Assembly (NCBI GenBank): GCA_032207245.1
Contig: CM063508.1
Coordinates: 90,919,820-90,983,819 of the forward strand
Reading direction: 5' to 3'
Source: Pardosa pseudoannulata
Taxonomy: Eukaryota; Arthropoda; Arachnida; Araneae; Lycosidae
DNA: 64,000 bases
Part shown: piece by piece, positions 24,247-37,075 of the stretch
Layout of the letters: every line of letters starts with the position of its first letter
Position numbering within the stretch: position 1 is the stretch's first letter
The notes under the pieces: model-generated
Database searches by the model: none
What the model was told of the DNA's origin: nothing
What the model saw: only the letters and a program-made list of their open reading frames with translations
Translations under genes and position numbers: made by a program

Positions 24247-25200
24247 ATCAAATGCAGTCGAATGTCGTACGTTATAAAGCGACTGTGCTAGATTAACTTT
24301 TGACTTGTGCTTACACTCCATTTTAGCTCTTGTACCCAACATATCTATTTTAGCTCCCCGCCTTTCTGTATTAGAAATCCAAGTAGAGAGTCTTTTGACG
24401 TCATTTCAGTGAAACAGCTTTCATCAACTGCTTCTTCAAATAATTTATTTCTATTACCCAGCAAGTCGAAAATCAGGAAAGAAAAATAGAAAGAGAGAGA
24501 AAGAGAATGAGTATCAATAATACTAGAAAGTGTTAATACATACGCACATACGCATACACACATATGTATATGTTCAAACGTATTTAATAGGTGCAAATTT
24601 TGCACATCTATTATGTCCCTAATATTAAATACATCTTAGTCAAATGCAGTCAAAAGTCATACGCAGTAAGTGTGTGCTTGATTTACTTTTGACATGTCCA
24701 TCGTCAATTTCGCAATCTTATTTAGTGAGTACGAATAAATCACCTTTAAGTAAGATATAAGCAGCTGTGGCTTCTTTTTAATTTATTTATATATACACTT
24801 TTTTTTCCAGCGTTCTCCTTAAAGAACGAAATCAATTTTATCTTTTCTTTACCCACAATACGAGGCTCCAATTCATTTAGCTAATTGCATCTAACTTCAA
24901 CAAATTTTTTTAAATTACTCTAATTATTTTAATAACATTCTTACGTCATAGATTGTGTTTACAAAACGGTTTCTAAGCAAGGTTTATTTAAAATACGGCG
25001 CTGTCATCTTAAGAGGGCGATTTTGTGTCCACTTTAGCTCTCCACCTTTTTGTATTAGAAATCCAAGTAGAGAGTCTCTTGACGTCACTGCGTTGAAACA
25101 ACGTTCATCAGCTGCTTCTTCGATTAATTTATTTCCATTATACACGGAGTCGAAAAACAGAAAAAAAAAGGACAGAAAGAGAGAGAGAGAGAATGGATAT
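24247..25200 (-). repeat. Duplicated block containing exon-like coding fragments
   Basis: Two features occur twice in the same order. First is a 60-bp motif starting 'tcaaatgcagtc' and ending with 'cttttgac.tgt' (24247-24313 and 24640-24700). Second is a segment of about 170 bp (24347-24520 and 25031-25198). Read on the minus strand, the second segment encodes in both copies 'NKL.EEA.DE..CF', then 'TS', K or R, 'DSLLGFLIQKGGELK'. Towards the end of this frame the differences are third-position (caa/cag, ggt/ggc, gga/ggg), which suggests descent from real coding sequence. Upstream on the minus strand both have a long pyrimidine tract. In copy 1 the frame stops right after GGELK, where a short 'gagctaaaat' duplication lies. 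The protein is not recognised. A decayed exon duplicate or a repeat carrying a gene fragment are both possible. Confidence 0.5.
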
Positions 25201-25299
25201 CTATATATTTCAAAAACCTTTCAAAACAGCTATTTATTTACTTCTTTTTTTTTCTGGCTTTCCGAAATTCCCTGAAGAGATTGTGCATTTCGAAAAAGA

Positions 25300-25800
25300 T
25301 GAATTGAAACAAAAGACCGGGCCCGGGTCCCGCCATCTTTTTCTTGTTTCGTTTCATTATTCCTGAAAAGAGATCCCGCGCGTAAAAGGGCCACGCACCG
25401 CTAATTCCGGAATATCTTTTCGAAAGAGGTTTCGTACTCCAGAAAATCCGATGCAATAATTCCGGATCCGGGAAACGGGATTTCTAAAGTGTTCTCGAAA
25501 ACTTCCATCCCCCCCTCGGAAATCGACGGTTCAAGCGGAACCAAATGTCAGACATCCAATCAGGCGTGCACCACCGGCATTAACGACCAATAGCGGGCCT
25601 GGCTCAAGGGCCTCCTCGAGTGGATTAGCGTAATACTTATGGCGGATTGGTTTTGCGGCATTTTCGAGTAGTAAGCACGGCTCCCGATTTCGGAAAAATT
25701 TTTTTTTTCTTCTACTCTGTTTCATTTTTTGACTTTTGATGCCGTTTCTCAGCGCAACCGTTAAGTGGCTCCGTGGTAAAAATGCACAGTGAGGTGGAGG
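25300..25800. other. GC-richer block, unknown role
   Basis: Contains 'gggcccgggtcccgcc' and CpG-rich stretches, unlike its flanks. Several short ORFs overlap it on both strands and none has a known motif. Candidate conserved non-coding region. Confidence 0.35.
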
Positions 25801-26945
25801 GCGATGGTGGAGAGAGAGACATAAAACCAGAGCAATTTGTTTCGATTTTATTTATGTGTCTGAAAAGGGAAGATCTGTATTTATTCTGTTTTTATTCGCT
25901 TGTTCATTACCCCTTTTGACCCATATTTTTAGGAGACATGCCATCCCTGTTTTATATTTTTATACAAATATATATGGGCCGTGTGTTTTTGACGTTGCCA
26001 TTACATCACGTCGGTGACCCCACTTCACCGCAGAACTTTTCGGGTAAATGGTTATTTTTAAAATGCAAACGGCACACACCGCACGTGATATTTTGTTAAC
26101 GGCTTTTTTGCCTCAAGAACCCCATTCACTTCGTTAGAAAGGGAGAAAAAAAGTGCGAATTCGGAAATCAGCTGGAAAGTATTTATAAACTTGTTACTAA
26201 GGCCTTCAAATAAATTCCCACTCTTTAACGATGCATACGTATCGAATGGTAAAAAAGATAATGGACAGAATTCTGTTTTAAATATAGAAGGACGGACATA
26301 CACAAACACGCACGTATGGGAGAAGTTGGTCCAAACCTTAAAAATAATCACGAATTAATGAGAAATCTACAAAGAAAAAAAGAAACAGATTTTAAACATA
26401 AAAATTTTATTAAAAAATCTGACGTGGACGCTGCGTGGATTCCTTATACTCATATTGAGTTTTACCTATTTTTTTCTTTTATTTTGTGAGATTCGTCACC
26501 AGAATTATCATTTGAACATTTTCTAAAAGGTTCAAAGTTATTTTTATTTCTCTAGGTAGCGTTTTTCCCTACGCAGAGTTTAAGTACTGTTGTACAAGCA
26601 ACCACCCACAACTTTAATAATCGTTATATTGCTATTTTTGTTACATAGATGTTTCATTGTAAACTTAAATTTTGCACGATAACTATATTCCCTTGAAGAT
26701 TAAAATTCAAAATTATTCTCCCCAAAATAGATTTTTATTTAGGTTTTCTAAAACTATAAAGCTCTGTGTTAAGTGTTTAAAAGGTATTGATTCAACTAAC
26801 TATGATTACTTCGATATTTTTACTTCGCATTGTCACAGATAGGTAACGTTAATTTCCGTAATACTGACATTTTTAATTACATTTCCATTTATTATAGCTT
26901 TTATATATTATTATATAGCTACCAAAAATGAAGATGCACAAATAG
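25801..26945. other. Stretch without identified gene
   Basis: AT-rich. The 97-residue ORF at 26058-26351 (minus) has no recognisable domain. No repeat ends seen. Confidence 0.5.
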
Positions 26946-27124
26946 GTTTGTTTGGTACGATCTACTGTTTTGCACAAGAGGGATAACCAGGACCGGGGGA
27001 GGACCGGGATCTACAGCATAAAGCCGATTCCGAACGGCTACAAACATCCATGCCCGCAGCGGGATTAGAACCATCGAACTCCGGTTCCAAAGAGTAGCGC
27101 TCTACCATTCGGCCATCGTTCGGC
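26946..27124 (-). mobile_element. tRNA-derived SINE, family 1, with 14-bp target duplication
   Basis: Same family and order as the 23.1-kb copy: head 'gccgaacgatggccgaatgg', body 'catggatgtttgtagccgtt', the 'cctcttgtgcaaaac' equivalent of the tail block, then 'aaacaaac'. It is flanked by 'agatgcacaaatag' (26932-26945) and 'agatgtacaattag' (27125-27138), 12 of 14 identical. An internal 'aggaccggg' is doubled near 26990-27010. Confidence 0.92.
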
Positions 27125-27138
27125 AGATGTACAATTAG

Positions 27139-28212
27139 ACGTTATATAAGTTCTATATACGAAATTGTAACATTTTAGGGATAATAATTTTGAGTTATGC
27201 CCAAACCGTTAATAAACGTTATATTGAAATTTCGTGTTATCTAGAGTGCAGTTTGCAATCAAAAGAGGGAGTGTATGCCTAAACGTTATAACAGTTCTAA
27301 ATACAAAATCTCAACATTCTACTACTAACCAATTTTTAGCTATACGAGATAGAGAAGTGCGGGCATCAAGATGAAATTATTTAAAACTAATTCAGGAATG
27401 ATCATAACGGATTGTTAAAGTTGCAAAATTAAAGTTCTTGTACGTACATACAGGCATAAATTTGTCAAACATTCATTCAGTCATGGTCCAAATAAATATG
27501 TCTGTTGAAATCTGAACACTGAGATATTTCGTGATTACAATACTTACTTTTTTTTTTGTACAAACAAGTAAAAATTAACATATTTTTATCAGAAAAATGT
27601 TATTAAAATTTTTCACTTTATTGTAAAATTGGTTTTAAAAATGCATACATTTTAGAAGAAAATGACCTTGAAAAAAAGATTTAAAGTGAAACTGAAGACA
27701 AAATTGGATCTATATTTCATTTCATTTGTATGATTTCCTTATTTTAATCCATAATTGAGTTTATATAATAATCTTTGATAAAATCATTTATTATTCCTTT
27801 ATCTGTGTTAATGATAAAACATATTATGAAGATTACGAATATATTTAAAGCAAAAAGAACTGTTTAATGTCGATTTGATGGCTAATTTTTCTGTATTGCT
27901 TTTAAGTATTTTGCACTATTCTAATTTGATATATTACAATATATTACAAATACAGATTACATAAATAGTATTTTACAACATATGCAGTTATTATCCTGTA
28001 ATGGTTAGTTCTCAAATCAATTAAAAAATTTCATGTTATGGAGAAGAATTTGACTGAAAGGTTAGAACTGAGCGTGGCTGTTATTTCATAAATTTATAAA
28101 TATCATAAATTCATAAATTTATTTTCTGTGATTTAAAATTCTCATTTGCATAATTTGAACTTTTTTTTTCATCTAATTAATGCAAAGTTCTTAACGAACT
28201 TCGTGCATCGCC
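27139..28212. other. AT-rich stretch without gene
   Basis: No ORF, repeat or RNA gene recognised. Confidence 0.55.
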
Positions 28213-28389
28213 AGGTTTAGTTTGGTGTGCTACGGTCCTTTTTTTTTGCAACATGAGGGCTAATGAAACCGGGACCTATAGCTTAAAAAGGATTCCGAAT
28301 GGCTACGAACATCCATGCCGCTGCCGAATTCGAACCCCCGAACTCCGGTTCCGAAGGCCAGCACTCTGACCAATCAGCCATCGTTCGGC
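28213..28389 (-). mobile_element. tRNA-derived SINE, family 1
   Basis: Minus-strand head 'gccgaacgatggctgattgg', B-box region, 'catggatgttcgtagccatt', 'ggtttcattagccctcatgt' and a 'caccaaactaaacc' tail. Full length, with scattered substitutions. A target duplication was not evident. Confidence 0.9.
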
Positions 28390-29470
28390 TCATACCTTGT
28401 TAGAAACTGTTTATGCAGATAATCGTATTTTAGTTAAATTTTTTAATAATATAAAAAATTCTGTTACTTATTTCCCAAACCTATTATGTAAACGTCTAAT
28501 ATTATACTTCTATAGTTATATCTCTATGAACACAGTCATATGTTTAAATACATATAATGCTTAAAAGTCTTTCTGCTTAGTTTTATTATACATATTACTA
28601 CTCAGGCCAGTTTATTAATATATTCTACCTCTATTTTTGGACATATGCATAAAGGAATTTTCTCAAATTAAAAATATATTTTTACTCAATACTGGAGCTG
28701 CAGAGCGATGTCTTTGACCCATTCTAATTAATTTTCAATTTTTTATATATGGTCTCGTTGATGTTAAAGAAAAAATCACGAGGTTGGAAAACCTAGAAAA
28801 GAGTAATAAGTGGAAAGCAATTATGTAATATTTTAATTAGGTTGTATTTGATCTATATTAGTTTTGAAAACTACAACATTACAATAATAAAATGCGAATG
28901 ATGATTGTCAACAAACAACATGTATGTGTAACTGAGGAATTTCTATACGTCAATGAAACGATTCATATATTTATATTTCTGTTTTAATATAATAATTTTA
29001 GACATAGGAAAATAAATGCAATGAAATGTATATCTTAGTAAATATTAAATATAATTATATTATGAATTATTATAATTTATAAGTCTCTAAAGTTATAAGC
29101 TATTAAGAAATAAAATATTTCTCCTTAAAACCTTATTTATTTCTATAATGACTTTATAATTGCTAAGGTCTAATTTTTACTGATAATTACTTAATATGGA
29201 AATGGTTAAACTAAGTATAACGATAAAATGTCTATATCAATATTTTTCCAGGTCCGCACAAAACCGTTATGGACAGGTTTTACCGTATGTCTATATTTTC
29301 CGTCTACGAAATAACATGGGATAATTTAAAACCGTGATTTATACTAGGGAAACGATAAACGATTCTTTCTGCCCATGCTTCGAAAATCTTTCCTTATAAA
29401 AAAGCATACAGAAGAAAGCTCTAGAACGTAAATATACACCGTACGCAATTAATCAAAACACACATCTGGC
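28390..29470. other. AT-rich stretch without gene
   Basis: Very AT-rich, with many 'ataattta' type runs. No feature recognised. Confidence 0.55.
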
Positions 29471-29770
29471 ATCGCAAGGTCTGCCGTTTCCTCGCTTTTC
29501 TTATAAATCAAGTATTATGCCAGGTTGGCGAGATTTTTACCAAAGTGGCAACCATACCTTGTTAACTGTGACGCCAACGGCGAAGTCGGCCATTTGAGAG
29601 TAGCCAGGGTTTCGTTTTACTTCAAGGTGAAAGAGGCCATTTTCTTAAGGTCCGGTGGGGGCTATTACTAAAGGGCCCTTCGGATGATGATGGGGGCCCC
29701 CTCTCCGCATCCTGTTTCTGGGGTCAGATGGGCTAAGATAATGGAGCCAGTAATTCGAACTTGCTGAAAA
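29471..29770. other. GC-richer block with GGGCCC/GGGGCCCC motifs
   Basis: A compositional island with 'ccaggttggcgag', 'gtggcaaccataccttg', 'gaagtcggccatttgagag' and, near 29640-29710, 'ctaaagggcccttcgg' and 'tgggggccccctctcc'. The frame is not open over its length. Candidate conserved regulatory DNA; compare 16740-16850. Confidence 0.35.
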
Positions 29771-30366
29771 GCGCTGAACTTAACTGGAAAAATATTCCGA
29801 AGTGTTTATTTTGAGAAAACACTTACGAAGTGTTAACTTTATTCTCTTTAAGAAACAACAGCGATGATCTTGCCTGAAGATGCTTTCTTTTTAATCCAAT
29901 TCTATACTTTAGTGGTAAAGATATTCATGAGAACAAAATATTTATTTTATATTACTTCCTTTATAAATTTCTATGAAAAGAACTCTCTTTTTAATTTTTC
30001 TTTAACTCTTAGATATTTTGGAATTAAGCATTCTCCTATTCAGTATCGCAGGTTTGTTGACCATATCATCATGGAATCACCATAGAGGCAGCTGTTACCA
30101 ACGCAAAACAACTTCTTATGAAGGGACATCGCAAACACATCCAATCCATCTTCATGTATCGAATTGATAATACTGTTTATATTATACATAATTTAAATTC
30201 CACACATAAATTATTTATGTATTAGAAATTTAAAAAGTAATATAATAGTCAAAAATATTAATTTTATACATTAAATATTTAAAAATATAATGGTAATAAT
30301 TAAATTATTTGATATAACAATACAAATGTACTAGTCATGATGACAAGTGATGGTACAATCGTAATA
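29771..30366. other. AT-rich stretch without gene
   Basis: Only a chance-looking ORF at 29864-30085 (plus). Confidence 0.5.
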
Positions 30367-30685
30367 CAGATTTATTTACCTCAATACACGAAATTTGGAG
30401 GAACTATTAAGAATAGTTTGTAATGTCCACAATTTTGTAGTGTCATGAGTACAAATTTAAAAATAGGAAATCTGTAGAAAAAAAAATTAAATTTCAAATT
30501 ATCTACGAATGTCACACAGGATATAAATAGTTACATTTATTGTTGCATTCAGATTTATTTACATCAATACACGATATTTCGAGAAACCATAGTTTGTAAT
30601 GTCATGAGTACAAATTTAAAAATAGGAAATCTGTAAAAAAAAATTATTTAAATTTCAAATTATCTACGAATGTCACACAGGATAT
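30367..30685. repeat. Tandem duplication, unit about 183 bp (two copies)
   Basis: Copy 1 (30367-30549) and copy 2 (30550-30685) share 'cagatttatttac.tcaata', 'gtcatgagtacaaattta', 'aaaataggaaatctgta' and 'tatctacgaatgtcacacag'. Copy 2 lacks a roughly 40-bp piece in its first half and is followed immediately by a SINE. Confidence 0.88.
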
Positions 30686-30849
30686 TTAAGGCGTTGACCT
30701 CCAGTACCGAGTTTGTAGGTTTGAATCCCGCTGTGGTATGGGTGTTCGTAATCGTTCGGGATTGGCAATAAGCAGTAGGTCCCCGTCTCATTAGCCCTCG
30801 TGTTGCCAAAAAAAAAGTATCTCGAAGCGCTCCAAACCAAACCAAACCA
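30686..30849 (+). mobile_element. tRNA-derived SINE, family 1, 5'-truncated
   Basis: Plus-strand copy starting inside the tRNA head ('aaggcgttgacctccag'), with the B box GGTTTGAATCCC, 'gggtgttcgtaatcgttcgg', 'cccgtctcattagccctcg', 'tgttgcc' plus an A run, and a terminal 'ccaaaccaaaccaaacca'. It inserted exactly at the end of the 183-bp duplication, interrupting the expected continuation seen after copy 1. Confidence 0.9.
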
Positions 30850-30929
30850 TTTGATATGTGGCATAAACAATAGTATCAAAATGTACCAAAATATTTACAA
30901 TTTAGTATATTAAAAAAGTTTTTGAAAAT

Positions 30930-31292
30930 TTAATATAAGCCCTCAGACCTTTTAATTTGGAAGTCATTAGTTCTCTAGGTCTTTAGAACGTGTCTTATGA
31001 TTAACATGTGATTAGTCGTTTATATTTCCTAATCAATAGTTCCAAAGCCGAGATCTCTACTTGCTATAATAATATCACCAATAATTTGGGGAAACTGGTA
31101 TAATTACTAAAATTATTTGAAGATTCAGGGAAAGAATTTTTTTAAAATAATATCACACAGTTGGCTGTCACCTGAATCCCATAATCAGATAAATGCCGTT
31201 AGCGAAATCTAATTTTAGAGTTTTGTAGTTTCATTCTTTCTTGTTCATTTTTTATATTAGCGAATAATAGTTATATGATAAACTCTTTTATA
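30930..31292. repeat. Segmental duplicate, copy 1
   Basis: Starts 'ttaatataagccctcagacc' and ends 'gataaactcttttata'. Copy 2 is at 31874-32171 and a partial third copy at about 33595-33745. Copy 1 contains about 65 bp (from 'ggaaagaattttt' to 'atgccgtta') that copy 2 lacks. Together with copy 2 it brackets the TTAA element. Confidence 0.9.
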
Positions 31293-31295
31293 CAG

Positions 31296-31873
<578 letters not shown>

Positions 31874-31877
<4 letters not shown>

Positions 31878-32171
31878 TATAAGCCCTCAGACCTTTTAAT
31901 TTGGAAGTCATTAGTTTTCTAGGTCTTTAGAACGTGTCTTATGATTAACATGTGATTAGTCCCTTATATTTTCTAATCAATAATTCCAAAACCGGCAGCT
32001 CTTCTTTTTATAATAATATCACCAATAACTTGGTGAAACTCGTATAACTGCCAAAATTATTTGAAGATTCAGCAAAATCTCATTTTAATGTGTTTGTAGT
32101 TTCATTCTGTCTTGTTCATTTTGTAATCAGCGAACATTTTTGATAATAGTTATATGATAAACTCTTTTATA
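31874..32171. repeat. Segmental duplicate, copy 2
   Basis: Same order as copy 1 (30930-31292): 'ttaatataagccctcagacc', 'aatttggaagtcattagttt', 'ctaggtctttagaacgtgtc', 'ttatgattaacatgtgatta', ending 'gataaactcttttata'. It continues to the right with 'ttattaccattaatgtggtt', which the partial third copy near 33.7 kb also has. Confidence 0.9.
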
Positions 32172-32689
32172 GAATTATTACCATTAATGTGGTTATTTTA
32201 TCGGAAATGCAGAGAAAATAGGATTGTGTATGTTTCAAAGTTTTAACTATTTGGTCCACATTATTTTATAAATTTGTAACCATGGAGTCTTGCTAACCAA
32301 ACAGTCATTTGACCATATGAGCAACTAAGATCAATGAGCTAGAATACATTTAACTTGCTTTCTAAAATCCCCATTGTGTCGTATAGAAAATTTAACGTTA
32401 CATTAAAACTGTACATTTTCCGTTATAAACGTACATATTGTATTTATGTATAGCATTTTGCACCTAGTATGACAAAAAACATTTTCTTTGAGAATAAATA
32501 TATTCTTATATGCCGGTATTCAAATACATATTAAGTATGTGAACATTTCGTAGGGTCGAGAAAATAATAATAATGTAGATAGCACCCGAAAAATATATTA
32601 TTGAAATATCTGTTTACAACTGATCAAGTGTAAAAAGAATCGTGCATCGTTGTTCCAACAGCATAATTATGTGCGCTGTATAATTATAT

Positions 32690-33330
32690 ATATACGGCCG
32701 GCGAGAAGCAGCAAGTGCATTTAACAAGCTCAATTATAGCGGTTGTCTTCCGAATTAACGAATTTGAAGTTTTCGATTGGCTTGCTTCTTTGAACTCAAG
32801 CAACGAAAGCCGCATCAAGATACGTTTCAGCAAAACATCCTCTTCTGACCCAATCGAATTTCCCGTCTTGTGAAGGCACCCGAATTTTCGCATTTTCATA
32901 TCCCCTTAACGTGATTAAGAACCACAGAAAACGCCGTTTTTGAGCTTCTTGTAATTACTCTCAAGCCATCGGGAGCCTAACATCATTAAAGATGGCAGAA
33001 ATATGTGGCGAAGCATCTACTCATAATTGCCGTAATGCAATCAGATGCTACTAATGATATTAATTAGCGAAGCAACTCATTCCACGCGTCAATCATTCGA
33101 CGTTGTCTAACGAGCTTCTTTGCATCCAATCTTTCACACGAGAATTGGCTCCGCCATGTTGGAAAAGAAAGCCAGAATTTGATTAACGGAACATCGATTC
33201 TGATCTCCATTAATCGAGAGGGATTCGATTACTTTAGGACGTAATTGAATAGTTGATTAAGGCGCATTAATTATTCCAGTAGAAAGAAGTGCGTTTCAGG
33301 GAATATATAATAATGGATGATGGACGCAAG
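32690..33330. promoter_or_regulatory. Candidate conserved non-coding / enhancer-like block
   Basis: GC is higher than in the flanks and the sequence is complex and non-repetitive. It is rich in homeodomain-type TAAT/ATTA cores ('gatattaattagcgaagc', 'tgattaacggaacatcgatt', 'ctccattaatcgagag', 'gcattaattattcc') and has an ATCGAT. Frames are interrupted; the 71-residue ORF at 32684-32899 (minus) has no domain. Regulatory function is inferred from composition only. Confidence 0.35.
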
Positions 33331-33594
33331 GCTTAATTCCTCCAAACATCTGAGAATAGTTTTTAAAAATTCACTTATGTCAGTAATATTTATTATGCGT
33401 CATAGACAAAATCGAAGCTGCCAAATGAACCTGTATAGCTGAAAATGCTGAATTGGAATCCAGAAGCCTCCGGAATTATTCAGAAATGATTTCTTTTTTT
33501 TTTCACTTATTTTTTAAGAACATTGTTAATCAAATTCGTTCTTGTTGCCAACCGCTGTTAACTTATTTACAATAAGAACGAAAATGAGCACTAA

Positions 33595-33745
33595 ATGTCT
33601 TAATGACCTTTTATCGTGTTTGCAGCTTTATTCTTTTTTCTTCATTTTTTAATCAAGCAAATATTAATGGCAATAGTTATGTAATAAACTCTTTTATAAA
33701 TGTATTACCTTTAATGTGATTATTTTGTCCAAAAGCAGAGAAAAT
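33595..33745. repeat. Partial third copy of the 30.9/31.9-kb segment
   Basis: Shares 'gttatgtaataaactctttt', 'attacctttaatgtgattat' and 'gcagagaaaatg' with the end and continuation of copy 2, but is clearly more diverged and lacks the first part. Confidence 0.7.
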
Positions 33746-34590
33746 GTTTTATTTTTAACCTGATTCTTGCTACTAATCTTCTATTCTTTTACTGATCTCC
33801 TATTGCTGATTGACTTAGTAAGAAATATGAAATTATACGTTGGGAATCCTAATTAAAAAGAAATGCGATATAGTATTTAAAAGATATTTTTCTCGATATT
33901 ACATCATACAATGCTAGTAAATAACTGTAATTTAATTAGAGTGAATATTTTATTAGTATTTTCACAAAACTACAAATATGGTAGTTATGTAATGATACAC
34001 AAGTCTTGGGCCTCTATAAGAGTTGCATCCAATAAAGTTTCTTGTCAGATATAATATATCTAATTAGCAATATTTAAATGTGGATAGTTTTCCTTATATC
34101 CTATAAATTTTTTTATACAACTAAGTTAACTATCATTAGACAGCCAAAAAATATTTTTTCGCTATTTGCGGAGAGAGAAAGATATGGAAATGAAATGATA
34201 TGATTCTAAAAATGTTTTAAGATGTTAAAAGTTGTGTAATTTGAAAGAAATGCTTGCTACATTTAGGATTAGCAAAATATCAATGAATATTCTTAAATAT
34301 TTAAATCTGAGTTATATTAATAACACAGTCTATCAAAAGGAAAACTTTATAAGACAGAGCATAAAAAATCTATTTTTAATATCATTATTTATAGTTTCCT
34401 CTTAACCTAAAACTAGCCAGATTATGAAATAAGTATCACGAATGGAAATGCTTTTCTTTAGTTTTGGCTATGAACATAACTAAGCATTTCCAAAAAGAAA
34501 TTTAATTTAAAAATTTACTCCAAATGCCATAGCAGCTTAATTCAGGTAAAAGGTCTCAGAACTTTTAACTCCTTGCTTGTCCTGTAGATC
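33746..34590. other. AT-rich stretch without gene
   Basis: No ORF, repeat boundary or RNA gene recognised. Confidence 0.55.
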
Positions 34591-34591
34591 A

Positions 34592-34595
34592 TATA

Positions 34596-34687
<92 letters not shown>

Positions 34688-34704
34688 AGATATATGCATA
34701 TATA

Positions 34705-34738
<34 letters not shown>
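34592..34738. repeat. (TA)n microsatellite with (GATATA) block
   Basis: About 75 bp of pure TA, then 'gatatagatatagatat', then another TA run. ORFs reported across it are artefacts. Confidence 0.97.
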
Positions 34739-34741
<3 letters not shown>

Positions 34742-35640
34742 CACATGTGATCCCATATGATATATACACTCATGTTTTATACGCTTGTATATCACATGTG
34801 ACACACAATGAACTATATTTTAAGCGGAAAATAATTAAGCGTAGTCTAAAATTTAGTTCTATTTCTAAGTTAGACTTTCGAAGATACGAAAAAGTATGAA
34901 AGACGTGCGGTATATTTATTCTCTTATATGGGGACAGGAGAATGGACATACATTAAACATTTTTACATACTAAAAAATTTTTTTTGCCTATTTTAGTACC
35001 ACTATTTTTTACTTCTGTCACTTGGGACGAAAGTCATGCAGAATTATCCACCACGCCTATTGCTTTTATAGATAATTTAATTTTTAAAGTGATTTTCTCA
35101 GATTCCTGTGGTTTAATTGTCAGCTCATATCTTCAAAATTATTCCTAATATCACCTTGAAATTTAGCGTACATTAGGAAATGTTTATTATGGAGTATATC
35201 AAATAAGTAAATTATTATAATTGTATTTTTAAGCTATGAATTTTTGATATTAAATTGTTTTTATATTTTTTAAATTTTTAATACCTCTTACATGTAATTT
35301 ATCTATATATTTAAATTCCTGTAATGTAAAGAGTCAAGTCTATCCATTTTATTTGAGTAAGATTTATCATTGTGAATATAAAACGTTTGCTGCTAGTATA
35401 CCGCTGTATACTAGTTGGGTATCTATGCTTATTTGCATCTCAATGATGCTAAAATTTATCTTACGTGTAATTTAATTTCAGTTATTCCTCTATTAATACA
35501 AATAATTGTTTTAATGAGTTAAAACAGTTATCTGTATCGAAGATTAATAATTGATAAGGATTATTTCACTAGTGTGTGACCAAAACTTAAATTGCGATGC
35601 AGATAGATGGTACAGAAATCCTAATTAGAAAGGAATAGCT
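34739..35640. other. AT-rich stretch with one orphan hairpin
   Basis: No gene recognised. A perfect hairpin is listed at 35393-35414. Confidence 0.5.
35393..35414. repeat. Perfect 9-bp-arm hairpin
   Basis: CTAGTATAC, 4-base loop CGCT, then GTATACTAG. It resembles the subterminal palindromes of the TTAA elements in this window, and 'acgtttgctg' just to its left looks like a possible terminus. No TTAA or partner end was found, so an element cannot be drawn. Confidence 0.6.
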
Positions 35641-36190
35641 GCGCACAGGGAAATGCGCATCGGTTTAGAGGAGCAAATCCCCATGCACTTCTTCCATATA
35701 TGATTTATCTGCGGCGTATACGGTTTTCCCTGTCACTCACGCCAACAAAAAGCCACTAAGTAACACGCCAATATTAGTCTTCGGGTACGAAAATTCTTTG
35801 AGCCGAATGTTTGGACTTTGAAACCGAAATTAGGAATCTACGCTGATCGCTGAGACGCAGGCGTTGCGCAGAGGAGATCAGGGATGTTGCGAGTGCGCGC
35901 TGAACGATAAATTGTTCCACGTCCACCCCTTGCGACAGATCGCATCAATTATGCAGAGAGGGAGGGTGACAAATGAAGCACCTTCTGCCGGATTACGCCA
36001 CTGCAGGCGTGAGGAATTTATATTGGCTATCCGGTTCGCTGAGCTTTCATTACTCCGGGATGACAGGATGAATGATATTTCGATGACAAATTTCTGTTGT
36101 GATGTTATGAAAGGGGTCGCCCTTTCACCAGAATTATTTCATGGGGGGGGGGAATTCATACAGTTAAATATCAGGGTGGGAGAGTAATTG
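35641..36190. other. GC-richer block, unknown role
   Basis: Complex, less AT-rich sequence. The 107-residue open frame at 35864-36187 (plus) shows no domain and starts inside the block without an evident translation context. Either a conserved non-coding block or an unrecognised exon. Confidence 0.35.
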
Positions 36191-37075
36191 ATAAAAACTA
36201 TTTAACAGTAAAGTTTGCGTGCTTATAGAAATGTTTTTATTGAGATAAACTTATCTATACATTTATTTTTTTACTACTTCTGGGAGCTGTTTCGAATTTT
36301 TTACATTTTAATGAACGTATAGACTTTCAAGACGAATTTCTGTCTTTCATATAATTAAATATTAATGAAGGGGAAGGATTAAGAAAAAATATTCAAGAAT
36401 AAGGTTTGCAGACTTTGGAAATAAGTTTTCTTTTCTATTACATTTTCTGTATTGACTGCAACTTCTATATGTAGAATAAAACTAAGCATATTAATTTTTT
36501 TAATATAAGGAGTATTTTAGCTGTCAAATTTACATTTTGACTAAAAACAGAAGAAAAACAAATTGTAATTTTACCTTAGGCCTCTTCCGCAAACATCAGT
36601 TTCAATCCGTCATTAAAATAGAAATAAATTAAAACATATTTTGAAAAAAAAAAACCTTTAAAAATAATGTATTTTAATTTTTTTGTGTATAACATATTCC
36701 AATATTTTTGAGAAGAAAATGAAAATTTTTGCTATTAAATAAAATTAGATGATAGTTCAGTTAAATGTTTCATCGCATGTAAAGATTCATAAATAACAAA
36801 GTCATTTATCTACGGTGTTAAAATTAATTAAGACTGGGATCTCATAAAATATTAGCATAAAATGGATCTAAAAGTAATTATTTTAATACTAAAACTGTAT
36901 TAATACGTAAAAACTTACGACTAAAACTTACACCTCTTTCCTTACGGTGCCTTTTTCAACAACATAAGTTCTATTTTCAACATCGGTTGTATACAAATAA
37001 AAACTATAAACGCTTAATAAAGAGACATATTATTTAAAAATTCTCATTGAAGCATACTAATCCCACAAAATGTTC
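36191..37075. other. AT-rich stretch without gene
   Basis: No feature recognised. Confidence 0.55.

Noticed and set aside
35340..35560. piggyBac-like element around the 35393-35414 hairpin
   Set aside because: The hairpin is perfect, but no TTAA-bounded inverted ends could be identified.
35864..36187. 107-residue open frame as a possible gene
   Set aside because: No domain, no splice or start context and no paralogue. Longer chance ORFs are expected in the GC-richer islands.
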